A stretch of 23,086 bases of DNA from a virus: positions 1 through 23,086 of IMG/VR virus record IMGVR_UViG_3300025383_000110. The stretch is one strand, 5' to 3'. Made by a program: the position numbers and the translations under genes. The notes under the pieces are model-generated. The model saw only the letters and a program-made list of their open reading frames with translations, was not told the DNA's origin and searched no databases. Shown piece after piece: positions 8,474 to 16,194 of this stretch. Positions within the stretch are counted from its first letter, which is position 1. Each line of letters begins with the position of its first letter.

Positions 8474-10189
8474 ATGATTACATTTGAGAAAGTCCGTTGG
8501 AAAAACTTCCTTTCAACTGGCGCAGCATTTACCGAAATCAATTTTCAAAAATCGCCAAATACATTAATCATTGGTAACAATGGTGCTGGCAAATCCACTA
8601 TTCTGGATGCCTTGTGTTTTGGTCTTTTTGGTAAACCATTTCGTAAAATCAATAAACCACAACTATTAAATTCTATCAACAATCAGGCAGCTGTTGTTGA
8701 GATTGAGTTTTCTATTGGCAAAAAGAAATATAAAGTCATTCGTGGTATCAAACCAAATACATTTGAAATCTATCAGAATGATGTATTACTAAATCAAGAT
8801 GCGGCATCCAAAGATTACCAAGAACACCTAGAAAAGTTTATTCTTAGATTAAACTATAAATCATTTACTCAGGTCGTTATTCTTGGTTCGGCATCGTTTG
8901 TTCCTTTTATGCAATTGTCTCCGGCAGATAGACGAAACATCATTGAAGATTTACTTGACATTGGTATCTTCTCATCAATGAATGGTATGGTCAAAGAAAA
9001 GATGTCTGAAATTAAAGAGTCGACCACAAAGAACAAATATGAAATGCAAATAACAACTGAAAAGATTAACTTTCAGAAACAAAATATTGAAGAACATAAG
9101 AACCGTTCTGAAGCCGAAATTGAGAAAAAGAAAAAAGAAGTTAAGGAAAGTATAGACCAAAACTTTACCTTACAAAGAGACATTGATTTAATTCAAAAAC
9201 ATATTGATGTATTACAAAGCAAGATACAAGATAAACTTGCCGTAGAAAAGAAAAGTTCCAAATTATTACAGTTGGAATCTAAATTAGAATTTCGTTTAAA
9301 GAAATTAGATAAGGAGTATAAATTCTATGAAGAAAACCACGACTGCCCAACCTGCAAACAAAGTATTGCTGACACCTTCCGACATAGCCAGCTTAGTGGA
9401 ATCGATAAAACAAAAGGAGAAATTGGAGTTGGAATCCAGGATATTGAAACAAAAATCCAAGAGGCGAACAACCGTATCGAAGAAATCCAAAAAATAGTCA
9501 AACATATTCAAGAACATAATAATGAAATTGTCAAACACAATTCTACCATATCAGCAATCAACACTTACATTTCTAAACTCCAAAAAGAAATTGAAGATTT
9601 ATCTACGCTTCGAGAGAGCATCGAAAGTGAGAATGATAAACTTAAAGAACTTAAATCAGAACTTAGTGCTTTGGTTAAAAAACAGGAAGAACTAGCCGAA
9701 CAAAAACAGTATTATGAATTCGCTGGTTCTTTATTAAAAGATACTGGTATTAAAACCAAGATTATCAAACAATACTTGCCTATCATGAATAAATTGATTA
9801 ACAAGTATTTGACTGCCATGGACTTCTTTGTGAACTTCAATATCAATGAACAGTTTGAAGAAACCATTAAGAGTAGACACCGTGATGAATTTTCTTATGC
9901 CAACTTTTCTGAAGGTGAGAAGATGCGTATTGATTTGGCATTATTGTTTACTTGGCGACAGATTGCTAAATTGAAGAACTCAACAAATACCAACTTGTTG
10001 ATTCTGGATGAAGTATTTGATTCATCTTTAGATGGTGTTGGTACAGAAGAATTTTTGAAGTTGATACACGAAATGGGAACAGATACTAATGTATTTGTTA
10101 TCTCACATAAAGGCGACCAATTGTTTGACAAGTTCAGGTCGATTATTAAATTTGAAAAGCATAATAATTTTTCAAGGATTGCAAAATGA
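8474..10189 (+). CDS. 46: Recombination ATPase subunit gp46 (Rad50/SbcC-like)
   Basis: This 571-residue SMC-like ATPase is the partner of gp47. Walker A is at 34-42 (GNNGAGKST). A long charged coiled coil runs from about 180 to 425 and is broken by a zinc-hook C-P-T-C at 291-294. The ABC signature is FSEGEKMR (about 478), and Walker B is LLILDEVFDSS with D512 and E513. An ISHK switch-type segment follows. Length is close to T4 gp46 (560). The complex tethers and resects DNA ends. The ATG lies 3 bases after the oxygenase stop, and the end overlaps the deformylase start by 4 bases. Confidence 0.95.
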   Translation: MITFEKVRWKNFLSTGAAFTEINFQKSPNTLIIGNNGAGKSTILDALCFGLFGKPFRKINKPQLLNSINNQAAVVEIEFSIGKKKYKVIRGIKPNTFEIYQNDVLLNQDAASKDYQEHLEKFILRLNYKSFTQVVILGSASFVPFMQLSPADRRNIIEDLLDIGIFSSMNGMVKEKMSEIKESTTKNKYEMQITTEKINFQKQNIEEHKNRSEAEIEKKKKEVKESIDQNFTLQRDIDLIQKHIDVLQSKIQDKLAVEKKSSKLLQLESKLEFRLKKLDKEYKFYEENHDCPTCKQSIADTFRHSQLSGIDKTKGEIGVGIQDIETKIQEANNRIEEIQKIVKHIQEHNNEIVKHNSTISAINTYISKLQKEIEDLSTLRESIESENDKLKELKSELSALVKKQEELAEQKQYYEFAGSLLKDTGIKTKIIKQYLPIMNKLINKYLTAMDFFVNFNINEQFEETIKSRHRDEFSYANFSEGEKMRIDLALLFTWRQIAKLKNSTNTNLLILDEVFDSSLDGVGTEEFLKLIHEMGTDTNVFVISHKGDQLFDKFRSIIKFEKHNNFSRIAK

Positions 10190-10758
10190 GTGAAATAATT
10201 AGTTTTAACACGGAAGAACTGGCACGAAATCCTAGCGTTGCTACACAAACAGTACCAACATTTAAATTGGTATCAGAAGAACATCCAATTCTTAAAGAAG
10301 TGATGCCTGAATTTGATTTCAGCAATCCACCTGTAAATCCAAATGAGTTTGCCTCATCTTTGGTTGAAACCTGTAAGTTACATAAAGGTTATGGTTTATC
10401 TGCCAATCAATGCGGATTCAAACATCGTGTTTTTGTAATGGGTTCAGGTGATAGTTATGTGGCACACTTTAATCCTAAACTTGTTAAGGAATATGGCGAA
10501 GCACATATGGTAGAAGGTTGCCTTTCTTTCCCTTTTATGGGATTGAGAATTACCAGACCTTCTATGGTTGATGTAGAATACCAAGACTTTAATGGTGAAA
10601 AAAGAACGGCAACATATTCTGGCATATCTGCTCGTTGTTTCCTACACGAGCTTGACCACATGAATGGTATCGTGTATACTAGCCGTGCTAAACCTCTGGC
10701 ATTGGAGCAAGGTAAAAAGAAACGCAGTAAATTGATGAAAAGTTTAAGACTAAGATAA
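10186..10758 (+). CDS. def: Peptide deformylase
   Basis: This 190-residue enzyme removes the formyl group from new N-terminal methionines. All three family motifs are present: GYGLSANQCG (68-77), EGCLSFP (110-116) and LHELDHMNG (153-161). The metal ligands are C112, H154 and H158, and E155 is catalytic. The usual Gln before HExxH is Leu here, and motif I has Ser in place of the first Ala, so the active site edge is divergent. It has an N-terminal extension of about 25 residues compared with short phage deformylases. It is coupled to gp46 (4-base overlap) and to the next gene (TAATG). Phage deformylases are known in T4-like phages of marine bacteria. Confidence 0.93.
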   Translation: MSEIISFNTEELARNPSVATQTVPTFKLVSEEHPILKEVMPEFDFSNPPVNPNEFASSLVETCKLHKGYGLSANQCGFKHRVFVMGSGDSYVAHFNPKLVKEYGEAHMVEGCLSFPFMGLRITRPSMVDVEYQDFNGEKRTATYSGISARCFLHELDHMNGIVYTSRAKPLALEQGKKKRSKLMKSLRLR

Positions 10759-12080
10759 TGGCTAAAAAAATTGAGGTTGTAAATACATTATTCGGCGAAG
10801 AAGAATCTATTGTCAATACTAAGACAATTGGAACTCCAGAAGAGCAATGGGAAATCTGGCAGAGACAAAATCCAAAAGAATCTTTTGAACATATCGATGA
10901 AGAAGTGATGAAAGAAATCCTAATTAAAGATTTAAAATATGCTTCTGATATGGATGTTCGTGAATATACTCTGTATCAAAAATGGTGTGAAATTAAAGAA
11001 AGATATCCTGTTCAAGATACTTCTACACTATTTGGAGATTCAGTAGAAATGGTAGATCCAAAACAAAAAGAATTGGTTGAAGAAGTTAAAAAGAATTTCT
11101 GGATGCCAAAAGAACCGGATGATTACGAGAAGTTGAAACCAATTATGGTTCTTTCAAACGGACCTGGTGCCGAAAAATGGAATGCCATTCGTACCTTTTC
11201 CTCTACAATGAAAAACAATAGTAATATTGGTCGTAATCTATTCTACATTGTTGCCGATGAAGTAACAAGTAAATACCTTGGTGTTATCTGCATCTCCTCA
11301 GACTTCCTGGACTTAACTCCGAGAGATAATGCAATTGGTTGGTCGAGAGATGTAAAAACAAAACAAAACATGATTAATCATACTGCAATTGGTTCTACAA
11401 TTGTTCCATTACAACCACTAGGCTTTAATTATATGGGTGGAAAATTATTGGCATTAATGTGTTTATCTGATACCGTACAGAAAGATTGGAAAGAACAATA
11501 TGGAGACACTCTTGTTGGCGTTACTACAACGTCACTCTACGGAAAAACAAAATCTGGAGGTCTCTCTCAGTATGATAATCTTGAACATTGGAATGCTATG
11601 GGTTTTTCTTCTGGTTCTGTGGCTTTTGAACCAACTCGAGCAACTAAAAAAATGGTATTTGACTGGATAAAAAAGAATCACACACACAAATATTTTCAAT
11701 GGTGGGAAGCAAAAAATCCACAAGGACTTCCATTAAAACGTGACCATAAGAATAGGTCTTTAAACTTTGCTTATTCACAACTAAAAATACCAAAAGAATT
11801 GATTCGTACCGAACACCAACGTGGTATTTACTTTAGTCCACTTTATAATAATACCAATGAATTTCTCCGTAAAGAAATTACAGATAAAGATTTGGTAAAG
11901 TCGTTTGATACCAGTGAAGAAGCATTGTCTACCATTTGGAAAACAAAGTATGCCAAAGGTCGTATTCGGCAATTACAGAAAAAAGGCAATGTTTCATATG
12001 AAACTCTTTTCTATGATGATTTGATTTACCTATCATGGGAAGAAACCAAAGCAAAATATTTACCACAAGTTGGTCGATAA
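10758..12080 (+). CDS. DruA-family protein (DUF4338)
   Basis: This 440-residue protein contains the core of the DUF4338 family that includes DruA of the bacterial Druantia anti-phage system. The core starts near residue 160 with FYIVADEVTSKYLGVICISS. It continues with LTPRDNAIGWS (about 185-195), the MINHTAIGSTIVPLQPLGF stretch and ALMCLSDTVQKDWKEQYGD. It ends with the TSLYGKTKSGGLSQYDN and WNAMGFSSGS segments. The biochemical activity of DruA is not established to my knowledge. The N-terminal 130 residues and C-terminal 140 residues are not recognised. It ends a coupled block with gp46 and the deformylase, so a role near phage DNA metabolism is inferred. A promoter starts directly after its stop. 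Confidence 0.78.
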   Translation: MAKKIEVVNTLFGEEESIVNTKTIGTPEEQWEIWQRQNPKESFEHIDEEVMKEILIKDLKYASDMDVREYTLYQKWCEIKERYPVQDTSTLFGDSVEMVDPKQKELVEEVKKNFWMPKEPDDYEKLKPIMVLSNGPGAEKWNAIRTFSSTMKNNSNIGRNLFYIVADEVTSKYLGVICISSDFLDLTPRDNAIGWSRDVKTKQNMINHTAIGSTIVPLQPLGFNYMGGKLLALMCLSDTVQKDWKEQYGDTLVGVTTTSLYGKTKSGGLSQYDNLEHWNAMGFSSGSVAFEPTRATKKMVFDWIKKNHTHKYFQWWEAKNPQGLPLKRDHKNRSLNFAYSQLKIPKELIRTEHQRGIYFSPLYNNTNEFLRKEITDKDLVKSFDTSEEALSTIWKTKYAKGRIRQLQKKGNVSYETLFYDDLIYLSWEETKAKYLPQVGR

Positions 12081-12084
12081 ATGC

Positions 12085-12114
12085 TTGACAAACACACATA
12101 CATAATGATATGAT
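12085..12114 (+). promoter_or_regulatory. Sigma-70-type promoter for the winged-helix gene
   Basis: TTGACA, an 18-base spacer, then TATGAT preceded by TGA (an extended -10). It shares ATGCTTGACAA with the uvsY promoter region. Predicted start is near 12121, at the base of the leader hairpin. Confidence 0.8.
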
Positions 12115-12121
12115 GTGAGAA

Positions 12122-12144
12122 CTTGCAACACGCAAGGATTTTTT
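12122..12144 (+). promoter_or_regulatory. Leader hairpin resembling a weak terminator/attenuator
   Basis: CTTGC-AACAC-GCAAG forms a 5-bp stem followed by GA and a run of six T, at the very start of the predicted transcript and before the ribosome site (GGAG near 12155). It could protect the 5' end, pause polymerase or attenuate transcription. Which of these applies cannot be told from sequence. Confidence 0.45.
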
Positions 12145-12166
12145 AACTTTACTATGGAGTATTACT

Positions 12167-12430
12167 ATGAGCAATTTATCTGCTAAAGAAAAGATGTTGA
12201 ACGCTTTACAACAACCTTCTGGTTACAACACTTTTACTGTCAAACAAGCACAACGCCGTTTCGGCATTACCAATGTTACCGCCCGCATTGACGAACTCCG
12301 TCAAGAAGGTCATGTAATCTACACCAACAAGAAAACTGTTGATGGTAAGAAAGTTGCTTTCTATCGTATGGGTAAGCCAACTAAGGGTTTAGTTAAGGCT
12401 GCACTCAAAGCTGGTTATTCATTAGCTTAA
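12167..12430 (+). CDS. Winged-helix DNA-binding protein (87 residues)
   Basis: This small basic protein carries a helix-turn-helix. The segment TFTVKQAQRRFGITNVTARI (about 22-41) supplies the two helices, and IDELRQEGHVIYTNKK with KVAFYRMG forms the wing. Small proteins of this kind are frequent in T4-like phages of aquatic bacteria. DNA binding is likely; the target is unknown. The gene is a transcription unit of its own, with a strong extended -10 promoter 53 bases upstream, a leader hairpin, and a terminator 10 bases after the stop. That layout suggests high or specifically timed expression of a regulator or DNA-coating protein. The ATG has GGAG 8 bases upstream. Confidence 0.85.
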   Translation: MSNLSAKEKMLNALQQPSGYNTFTVKQAQRRFGITNVTARIDELRQEGHVIYTNKKTVDGKKVAFYRMGKPTKGLVKAALKAGYSLA

Positions 12431-12440
12431 TCTGTGTGTT

Positions 12441-12463
12441 GGGGGACTTCGGTCCCCCTTTTT
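12441..12463 (+). terminator. Rho-independent terminator after the winged-helix gene
   Basis: A 7-bp GC stem (GGGGGAC/GTCCCCC) is closed by TTCG and followed by TTTTT. Confidence 0.95.
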
Positions 12464-12480
12464 AAATTATCGGAGCACAA

Positions 12481-13299
12481 ATGGAAATTTCAATTAAAAA
12501 AGAAGATTTACAAACAAAGAGTCTGTTTGTAGCAACCCCAATGTATGGCGGCCAAAATCACGGTCTCTATATGAAAGCTTGCCTTGACTTACAAGGTATG
12601 TGTATGCAGTATGGCGTACAAATCAAATTCTCATTCTTATTCAATGAGTCCCTAATTACACGAGCAAGAAACTATCTTGTTGACGAATTTATCCATCGTT
12701 CCGATTGCACTCATATGTTGTTTATCGATTCTGATATTCATTTCAATCCACAAGATGTAATCGCTTTATTGGCTATGGACAAAGATGTATCAGGCGGTCC
12801 TTATCCTAAGAAAGCAATTAAGTGGAAATCTGTTAAGACAGCAATCAAAAAGAATCCTGATATTGATGCTGACCTTTTGGCAAAAGTAACAGGTGATTAT
12901 GTTTTCAATCCTGTTAAAGGTACGGCACAATTTACTGTGTCTGAGCCGCTTGAAGTATTAGAAATTGGTACTGGCTTCATGATGATTAAGCGTGAAGTAT
13001 TTGCTAAAATGCAAGAAGCATATCCAATGATTCGATACAAACCAGACCACGTTGGTCAGGCACACTTTGATGGTTCTCGTTACATTCATGCCTTCTTTGA
13101 TACTGTAATTGATTCCAAAGATTCTATTACAGGCGGAGGTTCAGACCGTTACTTATCAGAAGATTATATGTTCTGTCAGATGTGGCGTAAAATCGGTGGT
13201 ACAATCCATCTCTGTCCATGGATGAGAACATCTCATATTGGAACTTATCACTTCCAAGGAGATATGCCGGCTGTTGCTAATTATGTCGGAGAAATGTAA
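12481..13299 (+). CDS. GT-A fold glycosyltransferase (family 2-like)
   Basis: This 272-residue protein starts with a nucleotide-sugar binding strand (LFVATPMYGG, 15-24). It has SLITRARNYLVDEF, typical of this phage glycosyltransferase group, and a D-x-D motif at 83-85 (FIDSDIHF) that would bind the metal and sugar nucleotide. Further on are VSGGPYPKK, IGTGFMMIKREVF and a SEDYMFC segment near 223, likely containing the catalytic acidic residue. The acceptor could be phage DNA bases, a virion protein or host surface sugar; sequence does not decide. No membrane segment is seen. It follows a terminator, and no promoter is obvious in the 17-base gap, so it may be read through. ATG has CGGAG 6 bases upstream. 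Confidence 0.82.
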   Translation: MEISIKKEDLQTKSLFVATPMYGGQNHGLYMKACLDLQGMCMQYGVQIKFSFLFNESLITRARNYLVDEFIHRSDCTHMLFIDSDIHFNPQDVIALLAMDKDVSGGPYPKKAIKWKSVKTAIKKNPDIDADLLAKVTGDYVFNPVKGTAQFTVSEPLEVLEIGTGFMMIKREVFAKMQEAYPMIRYKPDHVGQAHFDGSRYIHAFFDTVIDSKDSITGGGSDRYLSEDYMFCQMWRKIGGTIHLCPWMRTSHIGTYHFQGDMPAVANYVGEM

Positions 13300-13415
13300 T
13301 GTATAACATTGAAAAACTAAGAGAATTGTTGCGTAAGATTCCTTATCGTGCAATTCCAGCAAATACTGTTTCTAGTATTGAAACAATTCGAGATTTATAT
13401 CGTAAGGAAAAGTAA
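13299..13415 (+). CDS. Small protein of 38 residues, function unknown
   Basis: This frame starts on the last base of the glycosyltransferase stop (TAATG) and ends sharing its final A with the next start, so it exactly fills the gap between two genes. The product, starting MYNIEKLRELLRKIP, is basic and helical (a short amphipathic helix, then a second helix after AIPANT). The perfect fit and coupling argue that it is translated. Confidence 0.65.
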   Translation: MYNIEKLRELLRKIPYRAIPANTVSSIETIRDLYRKEK

Positions 13416-13981
13416 TGAGAACACTTGATGGTAAAAATACTGTGCATGAGCCGCCAGAAGATTGGATGAAACAACATTTAGAAAGTAATTTTAAAACAAT
13501 GGCTAATACTACATGGAGATATGATTATGAAAAGAATACTGTCACCAATGAACCTTATACATTAAGATTACATGATAATTCAGTAAAAACATCTTATGGT
13601 CCGGCAGATTATCAATTTGAGCATCCTCCTGTTGATAAAGTAAAAGCATCACAGACCGCAACCACAGGTGGTCGTAAATTTGATGGCGGGAAATTGCAGT
13701 ATGGTTTAGTGCCACCAAATGCACTTAAAGCAACAGTAGAGATTTTAACTTTTGGTGCAGAGAAGTATGAACCGGATAATTGGAAATGGGTACCAGATTC
13801 CAAGCGTAGATATTTTGATGCTGCACAACGGCATCTGTGGGCTTGGAAATCTGGTGAACAAAATGACCAAGAAACTGGTAAGAATCACTTGGCACATGCG
13901 CTGTGCTGCTTGATGTTTTTGTACGAACATGATACAATTAATTTTTTAGATAATGGAGAAGTAAATGAAGCTGTCAAATGA
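13415..13981 (+). CDS. dATP/dGTP diphosphohydrolase-like protein (DUF5664, MazG-like superfamily)
   Basis: The C-terminal half (about residues 86-180) matches the DUF5664 group. It has GRKFDGGKLQYGLVPPNAL, then EILTFGAEKYEPDNW, YFDAAQRHLWAWKSGE and NHLAHALCCLMFLYEHD. The acidic and His residues on these helices are those expected to bind magnesium in this all-helical nucleotide pyrophosphohydrolase group. A member, MazZ of phages with 2-aminoadenine DNA, cuts dATP and dGTP. The N-terminal 85 residues are not recognised. It overlaps the gp45 gene by 17 bases. Cleansing or tuning of purine dNTP pools during replication is inferred. No PurZ-like gene is present in this window, so base modification is not implied. 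Confidence 0.75.
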   Translation: MRTLDGKNTVHEPPEDWMKQHLESNFKTMANTTWRYDYEKNTVTNEPYTLRLHDNSVKTSYGPADYQFEHPPVDKVKASQTATTGGRKFDGGKLQYGLVPPNALKATVEILTFGAEKYEPDNWKWVPDSKRRYFDAAQRHLWAWKSGEQNDQETGKNHLAHALCCLMFLYEHDTINFLDNGEVNEAVK

Positions 13982-14639
13982 AACCCTCGTAGTACTTAAA
14001 AACTTTGCTACAATCAATCAAGGTTTAAAGTTTAAAAAAGGCAATACACTAAAAACCATTTCTGGTTCTAAGAATGTTATGGCTGAAGCAGAAATCAAAG
14101 ATGCTTTTGATGATGAGTTTTGTGTTGAAGATTTGAATGAATTCTTATCAGTACATTCTTTGTTTAAAGACAAAGCAGAATTGGTATTTGATGAGAAGAA
14201 TATCAATTTTCAAAATGGTCGTCAGAAAATCAAGTATCGTAAAACTGCCGATTCAATGATTACTGTTGCGCCAGAAAAAACTTTGAATCTTCCTACTAAA
14301 GATGTTGAGTTTACATTGACAGCAGAAGATTACGAGTGGATTCTAAAGACTTGTTCTGTATTGAAGTCTCCTAATATTGCCGTTGAATCTGATGGCGATA
14401 AAATTCAAATCGTTACTTTTGACCAAGAAAATGATGCCGCACACACCAATTCACTTGAGATTGGCACAGGCGATGGCAAGAAGTATAAGATTGTTTATAA
14501 TACAGACAATTTCAAAATGATTCCTGGCACATATTCTGCCGTAATCTCCTTCAAAGGTCTAACCCATTTCACCAATACAAAAGATAAGATTCAGTATTGG
14601 ATTGCAAATGAGAAAAAAGGCACAGTAGTACCTGCCTAA
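13965..14639 (+). CDS. 45: DNA polymerase sliding clamp gp45
   Basis: This 224-residue protein matches T4 gp45 (228 residues). It begins with the diagnostic MKLSNETLVVLKNFATINQG and has the two-domain clamp pattern (a VEDLNEFLSVHSL linker near 50-65 and a second domain from about 115). gp45 is a trimeric ring that tethers the replicative polymerase and, in T4, activates late transcription with gp33 and gp55. It is followed by a 2OG oxygenase gene and then the clamp-loader genes 44 and 62, so the T4 cluster 45-44-62-regA is kept with insertions. The stop overlaps the next start. Confidence 0.93.
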   Translation: MKLSNETLVVLKNFATINQGLKFKKGNTLKTISGSKNVMAEAEIKDAFDDEFCVEDLNEFLSVHSLFKDKAELVFDEKNINFQNGRQKIKYRKTADSMITVAPEKTLNLPTKDVEFTLTAEDYEWILKTCSVLKSPNIAVESDGDKIQIVTFDQENDAAHTNSLEIGTGDGKKYKIVYNTDNFKMIPGTYSAVISFKGLTHFTNTKDKIQYWIANEKKGTVVPA

Positions 14640-15238
14640 TGGAACCTTTAGTCATTGATGATTTTCTTTCGGTGGAATTTCAAGATTCCATCGTAAGATT
14701 ATTAACTAGTCATGAGTTTCCTTGGACTTTCTTTCCTTGGTCTGTAAGTGAATATCCTTTGGATGAACATTATTATATTGATGAACCGTTCAAAGAACAT
14801 ATTCAGTTCCGTCATATGTTTGCTCGTGATGGTGAAATTGAAAGTAAATTCTTTCAATACATTGCACCTCTAATTGCTGAGTACCAACAAAGAATGGGAG
14901 AGACGGATACTTTCCTACAAAGAATCAAAGCCAATCTTTTACTACCACAAGCAGGACCAACAAGACAACAACCTCATACTGATGGTATGCGTCTGCTTGA
15001 TGGTGTTTATAATAGTGTTGGTAGAAAAACATTATTGTACTATGTAAATGATGCAGATGGTGATACAATCTTTTATGATAAGTATTTTCTAGGTGAACCT
15101 CTTGGTCTTATAAAAGAACATTCGAGAGTTACACCAAAGAAAGGCAGAGCAGTTATATTTGATTCAAATCTAATTCATGGTGGTAATTGTCCTACTACTA
15201 GTGATTATAGAATGGTAGTAAATTGTGTTTTATCTTAA
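14639..15238 (+). CDS. 2OG-Fe(II) oxygenase, second type
   Basis: This 199-residue protein opens with MEPLVIDDFLS, a common beginning in phage oxygenases of this superfamily. It carries H113-x-D115 (QPHTDG), distal H180 (NLIHGGN) and R191 (YRMVVNCVL). The fold region includes LLYYVNDADGDTIFY and KKGRAVIFDSN. It is only distantly like the enzyme at 7799, so the two probably have different substrates. It lies between the sliding clamp and clamp loader genes with a 1-base overlap upstream, which places it in the replication operon. Modification of a nucleotide, DNA or replication protein is possible but not shown. Confidence 0.87.
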   Translation: MEPLVIDDFLSVEFQDSIVRLLTSHEFPWTFFPWSVSEYPLDEHYYIDEPFKEHIQFRHMFARDGEIESKFFQYIAPLIAEYQQRMGETDTFLQRIKANLLLPQAGPTRQQPHTDGMRLLDGVYNSVGRKTLLYYVNDADGDTIFYDKYFLGEPLGLIKEHSRVTPKKGRAVIFDSNLIHGGNCPTTSDYRMVVNCVLS

Positions 15239-15258
15239 TTATATTATGGGAGTTTTGA

Positions 15259-16194
15259 ATGAGCGAGCATTTATTATGGGTGGAGAAGTATAGGCCACAA
15301 CGGGTGGAAGACTGTATCTTGCCAGATGCAATTAAATCCACCTTTCAAGAGTATGTCAATCGAAAAGAAATACCAAACCTACTATTATCGGGTTCTGCCG
15401 GCGTTGGCAAGACTACGATTGCAAAAGCCCTCTGTGAAGAAATTGGTTGCGACTATATTGTTATCAATGGTTCTGATGAGTCTGGTATTGATGTTCTTCG
15501 TACTAAAATCAAAAGTTATGCTTCATCGGTTTCTCTCATGGGTGGTCGCAAAGTCATCATCATAGATGAGGCAGACTATCTTAATCCTAATTCAACTCAA
15601 CCAGCGTTGCGAGGTGCAATTGAAGAATATTCTTCCAACTGTTCGTTTATCTTTACCTGTAATTTCAAAAATCGTATTATCGATCCAATCCACTCTCGTT
15701 GTTCTGTTATCGATTTTAAAATCAACGGTTCTAAACAAAAGATGGCTGCAGCATTCTTTAAAAGAGTTGAATGGATTTTGGAACAAGAAAAAGTTCCTTA
15801 TGACAAATCTGTTGTCGCCGCAGTTGTTACAAAACATTTTCCGGACAATCGTAGAGTTCTTAATGAACTTCAGAGATATGCCGTTTCTGGAAGTATCGAT
15901 ACTGGTATTCTTTCCTCTGTTGCTGATATACAACTTAGCGAGTTGGTTACATCGTTAAAAGAAAAAGATTTTGGTTCTGTTCGCAAATGGGTCACAAACA
16001 ACCTGGACAACGATCCGGTCAAGATTTATCGTAAGTTATATGAAAGTCTTTATGAATCTTTAAAACCAAATTCTGTGCCACAATTGGTACTTCATTTGGC
16101 AAAATATCAATATCAAGCAGCATTTGTTCCTGACCATGAGTTGAACATGGTGGCTTGCCTCACAGAAATTATGGTGGATTGTGAGTTCAAATAA
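15259..16194 (+). CDS. 44: Clamp loader ATPase gp44
   Basis: This 311-residue AAA+ ATPase matches T4 gp44 (319 residues), the large subunit of the clamp loader that opens gp45 onto DNA. LLWVEKYRPQ begins the protein, Walker A is GSAGVGKTT (45-53), and Walker B is IIIDEADYL (D103, E104). Sensor 1 is FTCNF (132-136), and the arginine-finger SRC motif is at 146-148. ATG 15259 follows GGGAG by 8 bases. Its stop overlaps the endonuclease start (TAATGG), so gp44 and the next genes are coupled. Confidence 0.95.
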   Translation: MSEHLLWVEKYRPQRVEDCILPDAIKSTFQEYVNRKEIPNLLLSGSAGVGKTTIAKALCEEIGCDYIVINGSDESGIDVLRTKIKSYASSVSLMGGRKVIIIDEADYLNPNSTQPALRGAIEEYSSNCSFIFTCNFKNRIIDPIHSRCSVIDFKINGSKQKMAAAFFKRVEWILEQEKVPYDKSVVAAVVTKHFPDNRRVLNELQRYAVSGSIDTGILSSVADIQLSELVTSLKEKDFGSVRKWVTNNLDNDPVKIYRKLYESLYESLKPNSVPQLVLHLAKYQYQAAFVPDHELNMVACLTEIMVDCEFK

